Below the pieces are notes generated by a model that was not told where the DNA came from, made no database searches, and saw only the letters and a program-made list of their open reading frames with translations. Source: Lachnospiraceae bacterium (GTDB lineage Bacteria; Bacillota; Clostridia; Lachnospirales; Lachnospiraceae). From it: a DNA stretch of 64,000 nucleotides. The stretch is from the NCBI GenBank assembly GCA_017442865.1, contig JAFRXK010000043.1, positions 1-64,000 of the forward strand. Direction: 5' to 3'. Positions 7,566 to 16,387 of this stretch are shown in pieces. Position numbers and translations under genes: made by a program. How positions within the stretch are numbered: the stretch's first letter is position 1; every line of letters starts with the position of its first letter.

Positions 7566-8156
7566 ATGGGACACACAGAGTGGCATCAAAAATGTGACAG
7601 TGAAGACGGTATGCGTATAAGAGCCGGACAGGACATAGTTATGTGCGGATATATAGGCTTGAAGGGTACCGTTTATGCTGCAAATAACTGCCGGGAAAGA
7701 CTGCTTAAGACATTACCGCCTGATTTCATTGACAGGGCGGCAGGACTGGTTAAGCATATAGAGCATTTTATACAGGCTGAGGATGTTATCGGTTATGGGG
7801 CAACCGCTGTTCATTTTGTCGAAGAAGGCGGTATATTTGCAGAGCTATGGAGGATGGCGCAGGCTTATGATACCGGGCTTACAGTGGATTTGAAGAAGAT
7901 ACCGGTCAGGCAGGAGACAATTGAGCTGTGCGAGGTTTATGATGTGAATCCGTATCAGCTTTTATCGGGAGGCTGCGCTATGGTGATGACCGACAACAGT
8001 TTAAGCTTAATCAGACATTTAGAGCAGGATGGAATAAATGCTTCAGTTATAGGCAGTATAACGGACAGCAATGACCGCATAATATTAAATGGCGAGGGTG
8101 TGAGATATGTAAACAGACCTGAGCCTGATGATATATACAAATTTATGAAACAGTAG
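7566..8156 (+). CDS. AIR synthase-related protein (C-terminal domain only)
   Basis: 196 residues. The second half (KKIPVRQETIELCEVYDVNP, LLSGGCAMVMT, then INASVIGSITDSNDRIIL) matches the C-terminal ATP-grasping half of the PurM/HypE/ThiL superfamily; the usual N-terminal half is missing, so the protein is about 60% of a full family member. The first 70 residues show GQDIVMCGYIGLKGT. ATG 7566 is preferred: GGAGAG (7554-7559) is 6 bases upstream; ATG 7551 lacks a site. It likely forms an operon-like group with the Lrp-type regulator and aminotransferase downstream. The substrate is unknown. Confidence 0.75.
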   Translation: MGHTEWHQKCDSEDGMRIRAGQDIVMCGYIGLKGTVYAANNCRERLLKTLPPDFIDRAAGLVKHIEHFIQAEDVIGYGATAVHFVEEGGIFAELWRMAQAYDTGLTVDLKKIPVRQETIELCEVYDVNPYQLLSGGCAMVMTDNSLSLIRHLEQDGINASVIGSITDSNDRIILNGEGVRYVNRPEPDDIYKFMKQ

Positions 8157-8241
8157 TGAATAATATATATTCACCGGTATGTAAAGCCGCAGGCGTTGTG
8201 CTTATGCATTATTGCGGAAGTGATGAATAATATATATTCAC
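8156..8241 (+). promoter_or_regulatory. Pair of 17-19-bp palindromes ahead of the Lrp/AsnC gene
   Basis: GTGAATAATATATATTCAC at 8156-8174 (its first base is the last base of the preceding stop codon) recurs at 8223-8241 with one change (A at the first position). Each copy is followed by a similar GGAAAGCCGCA-type tract (8184-8192 and 8248-8257). Two identical dyads 67 bp apart directly upstream of an Lrp/AsnC regulator fit an autoregulatory operator; alternatively they are a duplicated element. Confidence 0.55.
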
Positions 8242-8286
8242 GCAGACGGAAAGCCGCATGCGGCTGATTAAAAAGGAGGAGAAAGC

Positions 8287-8769
8287 ATGAGAGAAGAGAT
8301 ACTTAGAATAATTGAAAAGAATGCAAAAATCAGCATTGAAGATCTTGCGAAGCTTTTGGGAGAAGATCCGGTAAAGGTCGCAGAAGAGATAGATGCCATG
8401 GAAAAGGAGAGCATTATCTGTGGCTATCATACGCTGATAAACTGGGAGAAGACAGATAAGGAGCAGGTTGTCGGCATGATAGAGGTAAGGGTCACTCCGC
8501 AGAAGGAGCAGGGTTTTGACAAGATTGCCGAGTCGATATATCAGCATAAGGAGGTTAAGGCGGTGTATCTTATGTCAGGCGCATATGATTTTACGGTTAT
8601 ACTGGAGTGCGCATCCATGAGAGACGTAGCCCGCTTTGTATCGGAAAAGCTTTCGGCAATGGACTCTGTGTTAAGCACAGCCACGCATTTTGTTTTAAAG
8701 AAATATAAGGACCATGGAACAGTAATAGTAAATAGAAAATCTGATGAAAGGATACTGGTAACACCATGA
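8287..8769 (+). CDS. Lrp/AsnC family transcriptional regulator
   Basis: 160 residues. A winged HTH (ILRIIEKNAKISIEDLAKLLG) is followed by the RAM ligand-binding domain, about 65-140 (VVGMIEVRVTP, VKAVYLMSGAYDFTVILECA). Members sense amino acids and bind DNA as dimers or octamers. The stop overlaps the aminotransferase start (ATGA, 8766-8769), so the pair is translationally coupled and the regulator probably governs the aminotransferase and itself. AAGGAGGAG precedes the start. The palindrome pair upstream is a candidate operator. Confidence 0.92.
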   Translation: MREEILRIIEKNAKISIEDLAKLLGEDPVKVAEEIDAMEKESIICGYHTLINWEKTDKEQVVGMIEVRVTPQKEQGFDKIAESIYQHKEVKAVYLMSGAYDFTVILECASMRDVARFVSEKLSAMDSVLSTATHFVLKKYKDHGTVIVNRKSDERILVTP

Positions 8770-9935
8770 GAAACCCATTATCAAACAAGGTGACTGCTCT
8801 TGAGCCGTCGGGAATCAGAAAGTTCTTTGACATTGTAAGCGAGATGCCGGATGCTATTTCGCTGGGTGTTGGAGAGCCTGATTTTGATACTCCGTGGCAT
8901 ATAAGAAAAGAAGGCATCACTTCTTTAGAGAAGGGCAGAACCTTTTATACATCAAATTTAGGCTTGAAGGAGCTTAGAACAGAGATTTGCAGCTATCTTA
9001 AAAGAAGATATGGTCTTTCGTATGTATGGAACAAGCAGATTCTTGTTACCGTAGGCGGCAGCGAGGCTATAGATATGGCGCTTCGTGCGATGCTGAATTC
9101 AGGTGACGAGGTTATTATTCCGCAGCCAAGCTATGTGTCATACCTTCCGTGTACGGTTATGGCAGACGGCGTGCCTGTTATACTGGAGCTTGAAGAGAAA
9201 GACAACTTTAAGGTGACAAGGGAAAAGCTATTAGGCTGCATTACTCCTAAGACAAAGGTTCTTATCATGCCGTTTCCGAACAATCCGACTGGTTCAATCA
9301 TGACCAAGGAAGACCTTGAGGACATTGTAGACATTATAATTGAAAATGATATTTATGTTATTTCGGACGAGATATATTCCGAGCTTAGCTACAAGGGAGA
9401 CCACGTTTCCATAGCTTCGCTTCCGGGTATGTACGACAGAACTATTGTAATAAACGGTTTCTCTAAGTCGTTTGCCATGACAGGCTGGAGGCTAGGTTAT
9501 GCAGCCGGTCCCGAGCTTATTATTGAGCAGATGGTGAAGCTTCACCAGTACGCTATTATGTGCGCGCCTACAACGAGCCAGTATGCGGCAGTTCAGGCAC
9601 TCCGAAACGGCGAGGATGATGTGGAGATGATGAGGGACGCCTACAATCAGCGAAGAAGATATCTTTTAAGCTGCATGAGGGAGATGAACCTGGAGTGCTT
9701 TGAACCGTTTGGCGCATTTTACATATTCCCGAATATTAAGAGGCTGGGCATGTCCTCTGACGAATTTGCGTTAAGGCTTCTTAAGGAGGAGAAGGTTGCG
9801 GTTGTGCCGGGTACAGCCTTTGGAAAATGCGGAGAAGGCTTTATAAGAATTTCTTATGCCTATTCACTTGATAATCTTAAGACTGCCATCGAGAGGGTAA
9901 AGCACTTTATTAACAGGCTTGACCTTGGAGAATGA
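8766..9935 (+). CDS. PLP-dependent class I/II aminotransferase
   Basis: 389 residues, fold type I. Hallmarks: SLGVGEPDFDTP near the N-terminus, MPFPNNPTGS, SDEIYSEL and the PLP-binding NGFSKSFAMTGWRLGYA with Lys234. C-terminal FIRISYAYS holds the substrate-carboxylate Arg. The profile fits aspartate/aromatic aminotransferases such as PatA-like enzymes; exact substrate is not decidable. Coupled to the Lrp/AsnC regulator by a 4-base overlap and followed 45 bases later by trmL. Confidence 0.92.
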   Translation: MRNPLSNKVTALEPSGIRKFFDIVSEMPDAISLGVGEPDFDTPWHIRKEGITSLEKGRTFYTSNLGLKELRTEICSYLKRRYGLSYVWNKQILVTVGGSEAIDMALRAMLNSGDEVIIPQPSYVSYLPCTVMADGVPVILELEEKDNFKVTREKLLGCITPKTKVLIMPFPNNPTGSIMTKEDLEDIVDIIIENDIYVISDEIYSELSYKGDHVSIASLPGMYDRTIVINGFSKSFAMTGWRLGYAAGPELIIEQMVKLHQYAIMCAPTTSQYAAVQALRNGEDDVEMMRDAYNQRRRYLLSCMREMNLECFEPFGAFYIFPNIKRLGMSSDEFALRLLKEEKVAVVPGTAFGKCGEGFIRISYAYSLDNLKTAIERVKHFINRLDLGE

Positions 9936-9980
9936 TTTGATGCAATTTAAGATGATTTCAGAAACAGAGGAAGCAAAAGA

Positions 9981-10490
9981 ATGGATAAGGAATTAAAATT
10001 AAATATTGTTCTTTTAGAGCCTGAGATGCCTGCAAATACCGGCAATATAGGCAGAACCTGCGTTGCAACAGGCACGAGACTGCATCTTATTGAGCCGTTA
10101 GGCTTTAAGATAAATGAAAAGCAGCTTAAGAGGGCGGGACTTGATTACTGGGATAAGCTTGATGTTACCGTATATGATGACTATGCTGATTTTCTTGCAA
10201 GAAATCCCGGTGCAAAGATATACATGGCGACTACAAAGGGACCGAATGTCTACTCGGATGTAAGCTTCGAGCCTGACTGCTATATTATGTTCGGCAAAGA
10301 AAGCGCAGGAATACCTGAAGAGATTCTTGTGAACAACAAGGAGAATTCCATAAGGATTCCGATGCTTGAGGATATACGCTCGCTCAATCTGGCGAACTCC
10401 GTGGCTATAGTGCTTTATGAAGCGTTAAGGCAGAATGATTTTTCAAATATGCAGCTGACGGGCAGGCTTAGAAATTATGAGTGGGAATAA
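9981..10490 (+). CDS. trmL: tRNA (cytidine/uridine-2'-O-)-methyltransferase
   Basis: 169 residues, SPOUT class. N-terminal LNIVLLEPEMPANTGNIGRTC, central YIMFGKESAGIPEEI and C-terminal IPMLEDIRSLNLANSVAIVLYE are the three knot motifs of TrmL, which methylates the wobble ribose 34 of certain leucine tRNAs. Length is typical. The AGGAAGC site sits before ATG. It probably shares the transcript of the preceding two genes. Confidence 0.93.
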   Translation: MDKELKLNIVLLEPEMPANTGNIGRTCVATGTRLHLIEPLGFKINEKQLKRAGLDYWDKLDVTVYDDYADFLARNPGAKIYMATTKGPNVYSDVSFEPDCYIMFGKESAGIPEEILVNNKENSIRIPMLEDIRSLNLANSVAIVLYEALRQNDFSNMQLTGRLRNYEWE

Positions 10491-10503
10491 GTCAAATAAT
10501 GCC

Positions 10504-10532
10504 TTGATAAAAGAAGTGATTTAGTATAAAAT
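10504..10532 (+). promoter_or_regulatory. Promoter of the lipoprotein gene
   Basis: TTGATA (10504-10509), 17-base spacer, TAAAAT (10527-10532). Confidence 0.6.
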
Positions 10533-10573
10533 TATTTTGTGGGCAAAAGACTAGGAAGAAAGGGAAATGAAAG

Positions 10574-11407
10574 ATGAAAAACAAAAAAATACTTATATCT
10601 TTATTAATCGGCTGTCTCATGATGGTGATGTTGTCTGCATGTGAGATAAGCAAGGAAAATAACAATTCAAATACTCAGACCCAGGCAGATACATTGCCGG
10701 AGGTTGTCACATATAATGATGCAAAGGGCGATGATTTATCAGGCGGTCTTTGTGAAGATGGAGCAGAAGGCTACAGGGTATGGTATGCTGACAATGGCGA
10801 TATATATGCTTTTGATGCTGTTGACAATTTCTATTTGAAAAAGGCTGATTCGGTTTATTATGGTGTATACGAGTTCTATTCATACAATTCGGCAGAGCAG
10901 TATGGCTTCCTGCAGTTTATGTGTGATAACAGCAAGGATATCAATGAAAGATTCAGCGTAGTAAAGGAAGGTGAGGATTTTGTCCTTACAAGCCAGAGCG
11001 ATTCGTCAAAGAAGATTCGTATTTCAAAGACAAATTCAAATACAGCTGAGGATTTGTCCGGCAAGTCGATATATGAGATTATGGGCTTCAACCTTTATTA
11101 TATTACAAAGGACAGTTTTGATGACAGCGAGCTTGAGATGGTTGTGAATGCATGTCCTGCATCATACGAAAAGGCAGAAGACGGAGCATCAAAATACAGC
11201 TATGATACAGAAAACGCCAAGAAGTTCAAGATAACAGAGGATTCATTTATATATATGCCGAACCGTGATGAACTTCAGGCAGGAACCTTTGGATGCGATA
11301 TGATTTATTTCAATAATTTTATAACTGATCAGAAGGGCTTTTATGCAATTATAATGGGTGAAGATTCAGACGCGGTTGAAACAGTACAGTACTATTATGT
11401 TAAGTAA
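10574..11407 (+). CDS. Hypothetical lipoprotein
   Basis: 277 residues. A lipoprotein signal peptide (KKILISLLIGCLMMVMLSAC) ends in the lipobox LSAC with the lipidated Cys at about 23, followed by an Asn/Gln/Ser/Thr-rich linker and an acidic, aromatic-rich globular part. Expected to be anchored on the outer face of the membrane. No enzymatic motif is recognised. The gene has its own promoter and ends at the convergent terminator 11438-11499. Confidence 0.8.
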   Translation: MKNKKILISLLIGCLMMVMLSACEISKENNNSNTQTQADTLPEVVTYNDAKGDDLSGGLCEDGAEGYRVWYADNGDIYAFDAVDNFYLKKADSVYYGVYEFYSYNSAEQYGFLQFMCDNSKDINERFSVVKEGEDFVLTSQSDSSKKIRISKTNSNTAEDLSGKSIYEIMGFNLYYITKDSFDDSELEMVVNACPASYEKAEDGASKYSYDTENAKKFKITEDSFIYMPNRDELQAGTFGCDMIYFNNFITDQKGFYAIIMGEDSDAVETVQYYYVK

Positions 11408-11437
11408 TAATTGATAAAAATTCTTTTTCATATACAC

Positions 11438-11499
11438 TTGATAAGGGGGCGGCTTACCGGTGTGCTTAATGCACATACCGGCAAGCCGCCCCTCATCAA
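11438..11499. terminator. Bidirectional terminator between convergent genes
   Basis: GGGGCGGCTT-ACCGGT-GTGC (from 11446) pairs across a TTAAT loop with GCAC-AT-ACCGGC-AAGCCGCCCC (to about 11492); TTGAT/ATCAA extends the stem. A-rich and T-rich flanks on both sides suit termination of the lipoprotein gene and, from the other strand, the mutS2 operon. Confidence 0.85.
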
Positions 11500-11521
11500 T
11501 AATAAAATCTGTTGCGTTATG

Positions 11522-12931
11522 CTATGCTGTCAGTTCCCTGTCACCGCTTAATTTCAGCGAAAAGATAAATTCGGTGCCGGCGCCCTCAGTGCTGATGACA
11601 TCAATATTTTCTTTGTGGGCGGTTATAATGTCTTTTACTATGGCAAGTCCCAGACCTGTGCCCTTTTTATCCTTTCCACGTGAAGCATCGCCCTTATAGA
11701 ATCTGTTAAATATTTTGCTTTGTGCATCCTTAGGAATACCTATACCCTGGTCCTTTACAGATATAAATGCTTTATCATACTTTTCAAAGGTCTGTATTGT
11801 GATTTCAGAGTTGTTGTTTGAAAATTTGATTGCGTTGTCAATAAGGTTGTATAAAACCTGTTGAATTTTGCCCATATCGGCATTTACAAACAGCTGCTTT
11901 GAAGAAAAAACAAGGTCGAATACTATATTTTTCTTTTTACATTCGCCTTCAAAGGCGGCAGCAGTATTTTTTATGGTCTTGTTGATATCGAAGTCTGACA
12001 TATCCAGATACAGTCCGCCGCTGTTTAAGGATTGCAGCGTGAGTGTGCTTTGTGTAAGCTTTGTAAGTCGTTCTGTTTCGGTAATAACAAGCTTCATGTA
12101 TTTTTCATGCAGCTCGGGCGGGATGGTGCCGTCTATCATTGCTTCAAGATAGCCCTTTATCGATGTAAGCGGCGAGCGGAAATCATGAGAAACATTTGAA
12201 ATGAATTTCTTCTGATATTCCTCGGCGTTATTAAGCTCATCCGACATGTAATTAAGCGTTGCCGCAAGATAGCCCATTTCATCATGACTTTTGATGTCGA
12301 TATTATATTTGAGGTTTCCTGAAGCAAATTCATTTGCACCCTCGGTTATTTTCCTCAAAGGCTTAATAATGATAAAGTGCAGCAGAAGCAATATAAGCAG
12401 TGATATTATAAATATTAATAAAAATACAAATAAAAACTGGCTTGTAATTGCATTATTAAGGGCAATAATGCTGTTCATAGGCTGTATTAATACCAGATAA
12501 CCAGCAATCTTATAGTTAATGTTAATAGGCTCGATTGATACGATGTTTGATTTTTTGATTTCATTTTCAAATGCATTGACAGTGTACTGCCCCTTGTATA
12601 CTGCCGGATTAAAATCAGCAATAATGTGATTAGTCAGAGAGTCGGTGCTGTCATAAATAATCGTACCATCTTTTTTTACAAGCCATATATTGGCGTCCAG
12701 ATACTCCGGAATAGTGTCAAGGTATTCTGATGCTGTTGACAAATCGGAGGATGTACTGGCTTTTTTGCAGTTATCTGCAAGCCTTACGGCATTGTTATAA
12801 AGATTGCGGCCATAAATTCTTGTAATGCTGTTTTGTGTAAGGATCGAAGAAAGTATTGTAATAAATAATATACCGATTACCGCGTAAATTACATATCCGA
12901 TGAGAATCTTGGCAATAATTGATTTTCTCAT
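11522..12931 (-). CDS. Membrane sensor histidine kinase
   Basis: 469 residues. Two membrane helices (about 5-28 and 165-190) bracket an extracytoplasmic sensing region. HAMP follows (KPLRKITEGANEFASGNL), then HisKA with the phosphoacceptor His249 in FISNVSHDFRSPLTS, and HATPase with N box LIDNAIKFS, G1 KDQGIGIP and G2 GTGLGLAIV. It overlaps the response regulator by 4 bases (12928-12931), so the pair is translationally coupled. The signal is unknown; the kinase belongs to the ResE/PhoR/VicK-like group. Last gene of the mutS2 operon. Confidence 0.93.
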   Translation of the reverse strand: MRKSIIAKILIGYVIYAVIGILFITILSSILTQNSITRIYGRNLYNNAVRLADNCKKASTSSDLSTASEYLDTIPEYLDANIWLVKKDGTIIYDSTDSLTNHIIADFNPAVYKGQYTVNAFENEIKKSNIVSIEPININYKIAGYLVLIQPMNSIIALNNAITSQFLFVFLLIFIISLLILLLLHFIIIKPLRKITEGANEFASGNLKYNIDIKSHDEMGYLAATLNYMSDELNNAEEYQKKFISNVSHDFRSPLTSIKGYLEAMIDGTIPPELHEKYMKLVITETERLTKLTQSTLTLQSLNSGGLYLDMSDFDINKTIKNTAAAFEGECKKKNIVFDLVFSSKQLFVNADMGKIQQVLYNLIDNAIKFSNNNSEITIQTFEKYDKAFISVKDQGIGIPKDAQSKIFNRFYKGDASRGKDKKGTGLGLAIVKDIITAHKENIDVISTEGAGTEFIFSLKLSGDRELTA

Positions 12932-13638
12932 TGGTTCACCTCAAACTTATATCCTATGCCCCATACGGTAGAAATGCGCCATTGCTCATGGTCCTTAATC
13001 TTCTCGCGAAGTCTCTTGATATGCACGTCAACAGTACGTGTATCACCGAAATATTCATAGCCCCAGATATTATCAAGAAGCTGCTCTCTTGTAAAAACAT
13101 GATTCGGTGATGAAGCTAAAAAGTACAGAAGCTCCAGCTCCTTTGGAGGCATATCTATATTGCGCCCCATATATATAACGGAATAGTTGGTCAGATTAAC
13201 TGTCAGGTCCTGATATTCTATGCAGTTTTGTTTTGGTTCAGCCTGCTGCGAACTTTCGCTTGGAGTAGTGGCGGTCCTTCTTAAGATTGCTCTTACTCTT
13301 GCGACAAGCTCCTTTGAATCGAACGGCTTGATTATATAATCGTCAGCGCCAAGCTCCAGTCCCAGCACCTTGTCAAATACTTCGCCCTTTGCGGAAAGCA
13401 TGATAATCGGGACATTTGAATCCCTGCGGATCTCCCTGCAGACCTGATAGCCGTCAATTCCCGGAAGCATCAAATCCAGCAGAATAATGTCCGGCTTAAA
13501 GGTTTTATACTTCCTGAGAGCATCCTCACCGTCATTTACTATCTCTGTCTCAAAGCATTCTTTTAATAAATAAAGCGAAATCAGTTCAGCAATGTTGTTG
13601 TCGTCGTCTACTATTAATACCTTTTGTTTTGCAATCAT
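12928..13638 (-). CDS. OmpR/PhoB family response regulator
   Basis: 236 residues. Receiver domain with acidic pocket Asp11-Asp12, phosphoacceptor Asp55 (ILLDLMLPG) and Lys in IIKPFD. C-terminal winged helix (PPKELELLYFLASSPNHVFTR, then WGYEYFGDTRTVDVHIKRLREK) is the OmpR DNA-binding domain. Its start codon overlaps the mutS2 stop (ATGA on the minus strand) and its end overlaps the kinase start, an uninterrupted three-gene translation chain. Confidence 0.95.
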   Translation of the reverse strand: MIAKQKVLIVDDDNNIAELISLYLLKECFETEIVNDGEDALRKYKTFKPDIILLDLMLPGIDGYQVCREIRRDSNVPIIMLSAKGEVFDKVLGLELGADDYIIKPFDSKELVARVRAILRRTATTPSESSQQAEPKQNCIEYQDLTVNLTNYSVIYMGRNIDMPPKELELLYFLASSPNHVFTREQLLDNIWGYEYFGDTRTVDVHIKRLREKIKDHEQWRISTVWGIGYKFEVNQ

Positions 13639-16049
13639 TGTTTGTCCGCTCCTTTTGAATTTTTAAATGTCACAATAGTTACTCCGGAATCGCCCTCTCC
13701 GAAAACACCGAGACGATACTCTTCAATATGAGGCATCTTTTTTAACATCCTGTGTACTGCGTTCTTTAATGTGCCTGTGCCGCGTCCGTGAATAATGCGT
13801 ACCTGTGATAGATGCGCCAGATATGCATCATCAAGATATTTATCCAGAACAGGCATAGCCTCGTCTGTAGTCATGCCGATGAGATTAATCTCAGGCGATA
13901 TGGTATATGATTTGCCTGCCTTAATTGAGCTGGCATTGTGCTTTTGTTTTGTGGTGTTAATGCTTCCGGCAGGGCCGGTAATCACCGCCTCATCCACCGG
14001 CTCAAGGTCGGAAATATTGACCTGCGAGCGAAGAATGCCCATCTGAACGAAAAGGTCGCCCTTGGCGTTAGGAAGCGTGCTCACCGTGCCTGTAAGGTTA
14101 AGAGAAAGAACCCTTACCTTGTCGCCTATATGCAGCGAAGCAGCAGACAGCTTCTTTTTAGGCGCAGCAGCCCTAAGCCCGGATGCCTGACTGTCAGCCT
14201 TCTCAAGCTGTTCACGAAGTTTTTTCCGCTCCTCCTCAAGCGCTCTGCTTACGCCGCTGTCCTCTGATATACGGTTGATATTTCGGATTGCCTTGTCGGC
14301 ATTTTCTTTTGCTTCGGCGAGAATCCTTCTTGCCTCCTCGTGTGCTTCGTTTAAGAGTCGCTCACGCTGGGCATTGAGCTTTTCATGCTTTGCGGAAAGC
14401 TCGCTTTTAAGTGATGCGATTTCGTTCCGGTATGCAGTGATTTCAGCCTGCTCACGCTCAAGCTTCTGTCTGCTTTCATTTAAGTCTGATATGAGTTCTT
14501 CAAAAGCAGTCTCCTGAATACCAATCTGCTTTTTAGCGTCATCAATAATGTAATCCGGAAGTCCGAGCTTTTTTGAAATCGCAAAAGCATTGCTTCTGCC
14601 CGGAATACCTATGAGAAGCCTGTAGGTAGGCATAAGTGAGGCAACATCAAATTCACAGCATGCGTTTTCCACGCCCTCTGTAGACAGTGCAAATACCTTA
14701 AGCTCGCTGTAATGCGTGGTTGCCATGGTGCGTACCTGCATATTGTGAAGGAAGGTCAGTATTGACATGGCAAGCGCTGCGCCCTCGGTAGGGTCTGTGC
14801 CCGCACAGAGCTCGTCAAACAGCACCAGAGAATCCTTGTCAGCCTTCTCAAGTATGGAAACTATATTTGTCATGTGCGATGAAAATGTACTGAGGCTCTG
14901 CTCAATGCTCTGCTCGTCGCCTATGTCGGCAAATACTTCCGTAAATACCGCAAGCTGCGAACCGTCAAACGCCGGAATGTGCAGACCAGCCTGCCCCATA
15001 AGCGTAAACAGTCCGACAGTCTTAAGCGAAACGGTCTTACCGCCTGTGTTCGGACCCGTAACTATCAGCAGGTCAAAATCCTTTCCGAGATAAATGTTTA
15101 TCGGCACGGCCTTTTTAGGGTCGAGCAGAGGATGCCTGCCGTCTTTAATATTAATATAGCCCTTTGTGTTAAATACCGGCGCACTGCACTTAAAATGCTT
15201 TGAAAGCGCCGCCTTTGCAAATATAAAATCAAGCTTTGAAAGAATATAAAAGTTCTCCTCAAGACCTTCTGTGTGGGCGGCTGCCTGGCTGCTTAATGCT
15301 GCAAGCACGGCTTCAATCTCGCGCTGTTCGGCAATCTCAAGCTCACGAAGCTCGTTGTTGAGCTTCACAACAGACATAGGCTCAATAAAAAATGTAGAGC
15401 CGCTGGAGGACTGGTCGTGAACCATTCCGTTTACCATGCCCTTATATTCAGATTTAACCGGAAGACAGTAGCGTCCGTTTCGTATAGTAATAACTGCATC
15501 CTGCAGATAATTCCTTGAAGAATTGAGAAGCGAGCTCATCTGTGAGTGGATTTTATCATTTGCAGAGCGCATCTGTCTTCTCACTTTTGAAAGTCCGGGA
15601 CTTGCCTCGTCATTTATCTCCTCCTCAGAAATGATGCATCTTTTGATTTCGTTGCACAAAAGCACCATAGGTTCAAGAAATCCGAACATCTCATCAAGAG
15701 AATCTGCCGGTTCTTCAACATTTTCACGGCTTCCGTAGGTCTTTATCTTCTGGGCGGCTTCAAGTAAATGAGCGATTCTCAGAAGCTCGCCTGCACCAAG
15801 ATATGACCCCACCTTAAGCCTTGCCAGTGACGGACGGATATCCTTAACGCCCGCGAATGAAATACTTCCCTTGCGGACAACGCGGTTTACCGCGTCGCTT
15901 GTGTTGGCAAGGGCTTCATTTATATCGTCAATATTGTCGAAGGGCACAAGCTGCCTGCAGTATTCCTTGCCCAGAGGAGAGGCGGCATAACCTTCAAGTA
16001 TATTAATAATTTTATTAAATTCCAGAACTCTGTAAGCTTTTTCGTTCAT
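13635..16049 (-). CDS. mutS2: Endonuclease MutS2
   Basis: 804 residues. Core and lever domains, then the ABC-type ATPase with Walker A GPNTGGKT and Walker B SLVLFDELCAGTDPTEG, a long coiled coil (about 510-620) and a C-terminal Smr nuclease domain (LIGMTTDEAM, VRIIHGRGTGTLK). MutS2 limits recombination and acts at collided ribosomes in some Firmicutes; which role applies here is not shown. The start at 16049 (MNEKAYRVLEF) has GGAG 9 bases upstream; the ATG five codons earlier has no spaced ribosome site. It overlaps the response-regulator start by 4 bases. Confidence 0.95.
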   Translation of the reverse strand: MNEKAYRVLEFNKIINILEGYAASPLGKEYCRQLVPFDNIDDINEALANTSDAVNRVVRKGSISFAGVKDIRPSLARLKVGSYLGAGELLRIAHLLEAAQKIKTYGSRENVEEPADSLDEMFGFLEPMVLLCNEIKRCIISEEEINDEASPGLSKVRRQMRSANDKIHSQMSSLLNSSRNYLQDAVITIRNGRYCLPVKSEYKGMVNGMVHDQSSSGSTFFIEPMSVVKLNNELRELEIAEQREIEAVLAALSSQAAAHTEGLEENFYILSKLDFIFAKAALSKHFKCSAPVFNTKGYINIKDGRHPLLDPKKAVPINIYLGKDFDLLIVTGPNTGGKTVSLKTVGLFTLMGQAGLHIPAFDGSQLAVFTEVFADIGDEQSIEQSLSTFSSHMTNIVSILEKADKDSLVLFDELCAGTDPTEGAALAMSILTFLHNMQVRTMATTHYSELKVFALSTEGVENACCEFDVASLMPTYRLLIGIPGRSNAFAISKKLGLPDYIIDDAKKQIGIQETAFEELISDLNESRQKLEREQAEITAYRNEIASLKSELSAKHEKLNAQRERLLNEAHEEARRILAEAKENADKAIRNINRISEDSGVSRALEEERKKLREQLEKADSQASGLRAAAPKKKLSAASLHIGDKVRVLSLNLTGTVSTLPNAKGDLFVQMGILRSQVNISDLEPVDEAVITGPAGSINTTKQKHNASSIKAGKSYTISPEINLIGMTTDEAMPVLDKYLDDAYLAHLSQVRIIHGRGTGTLKNAVHRMLKKMPHIEEYRLGVFGEGDSGVTIVTFKNSKGADKQ

Positions 16050-16387
16050 CTTATAAATCTCCATTCCACCGCCGATAAAAGCGGCACAAACATTAATAAA
16101 AAGTTAAACAATAAATATATTCCTTCATCCGGTAAAGCAGAGTGCTTTTATCAAATAATAATGCAGTACGTGATAATAAATGCTACATTTGGATGTTTAT
16201 AAATACATAAAAAGGAGTTGCACTTAAAAAAAGTAATAAAATCAATAAATAAGGATATGAAATATATTTATACATAATAATTATATCACATTTATGTGTG
16301 CTATGGAATAAAAATGCTTCACAATTAAAGGGATTTATCTTATAATTAAAAGAGTAGCTTATTGTTTTTTTATGGGGAGATTTTTGC
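16050..16387. other. Divergent intergenic region mutS2 / HtrA-like gene
   Basis: 338 AT-rich bases without a supported gene. The right part holds the promoter 16318-16346. A minus-strand promoter for the mutS2 operon must lie in 16070-16250, but I see only weak -10-like tracts there (for example the complement of AATATATT near 16116). An open frame on the minus strand through 16183-16953 is Ser/Leu-rich and lies antisense to the HtrA-like gene; I regard it as a shadow. Confidence 0.5.
16318..16346 (+). promoter_or_regulatory. Promoter of the HtrA-like gene
   Basis: TTCACA (16318-16323), 17-base spacer, perfect TATAAT (16341-16346); a TATGGGGAGA ribosome site follows before ATG 16388. Confidence 0.75.
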
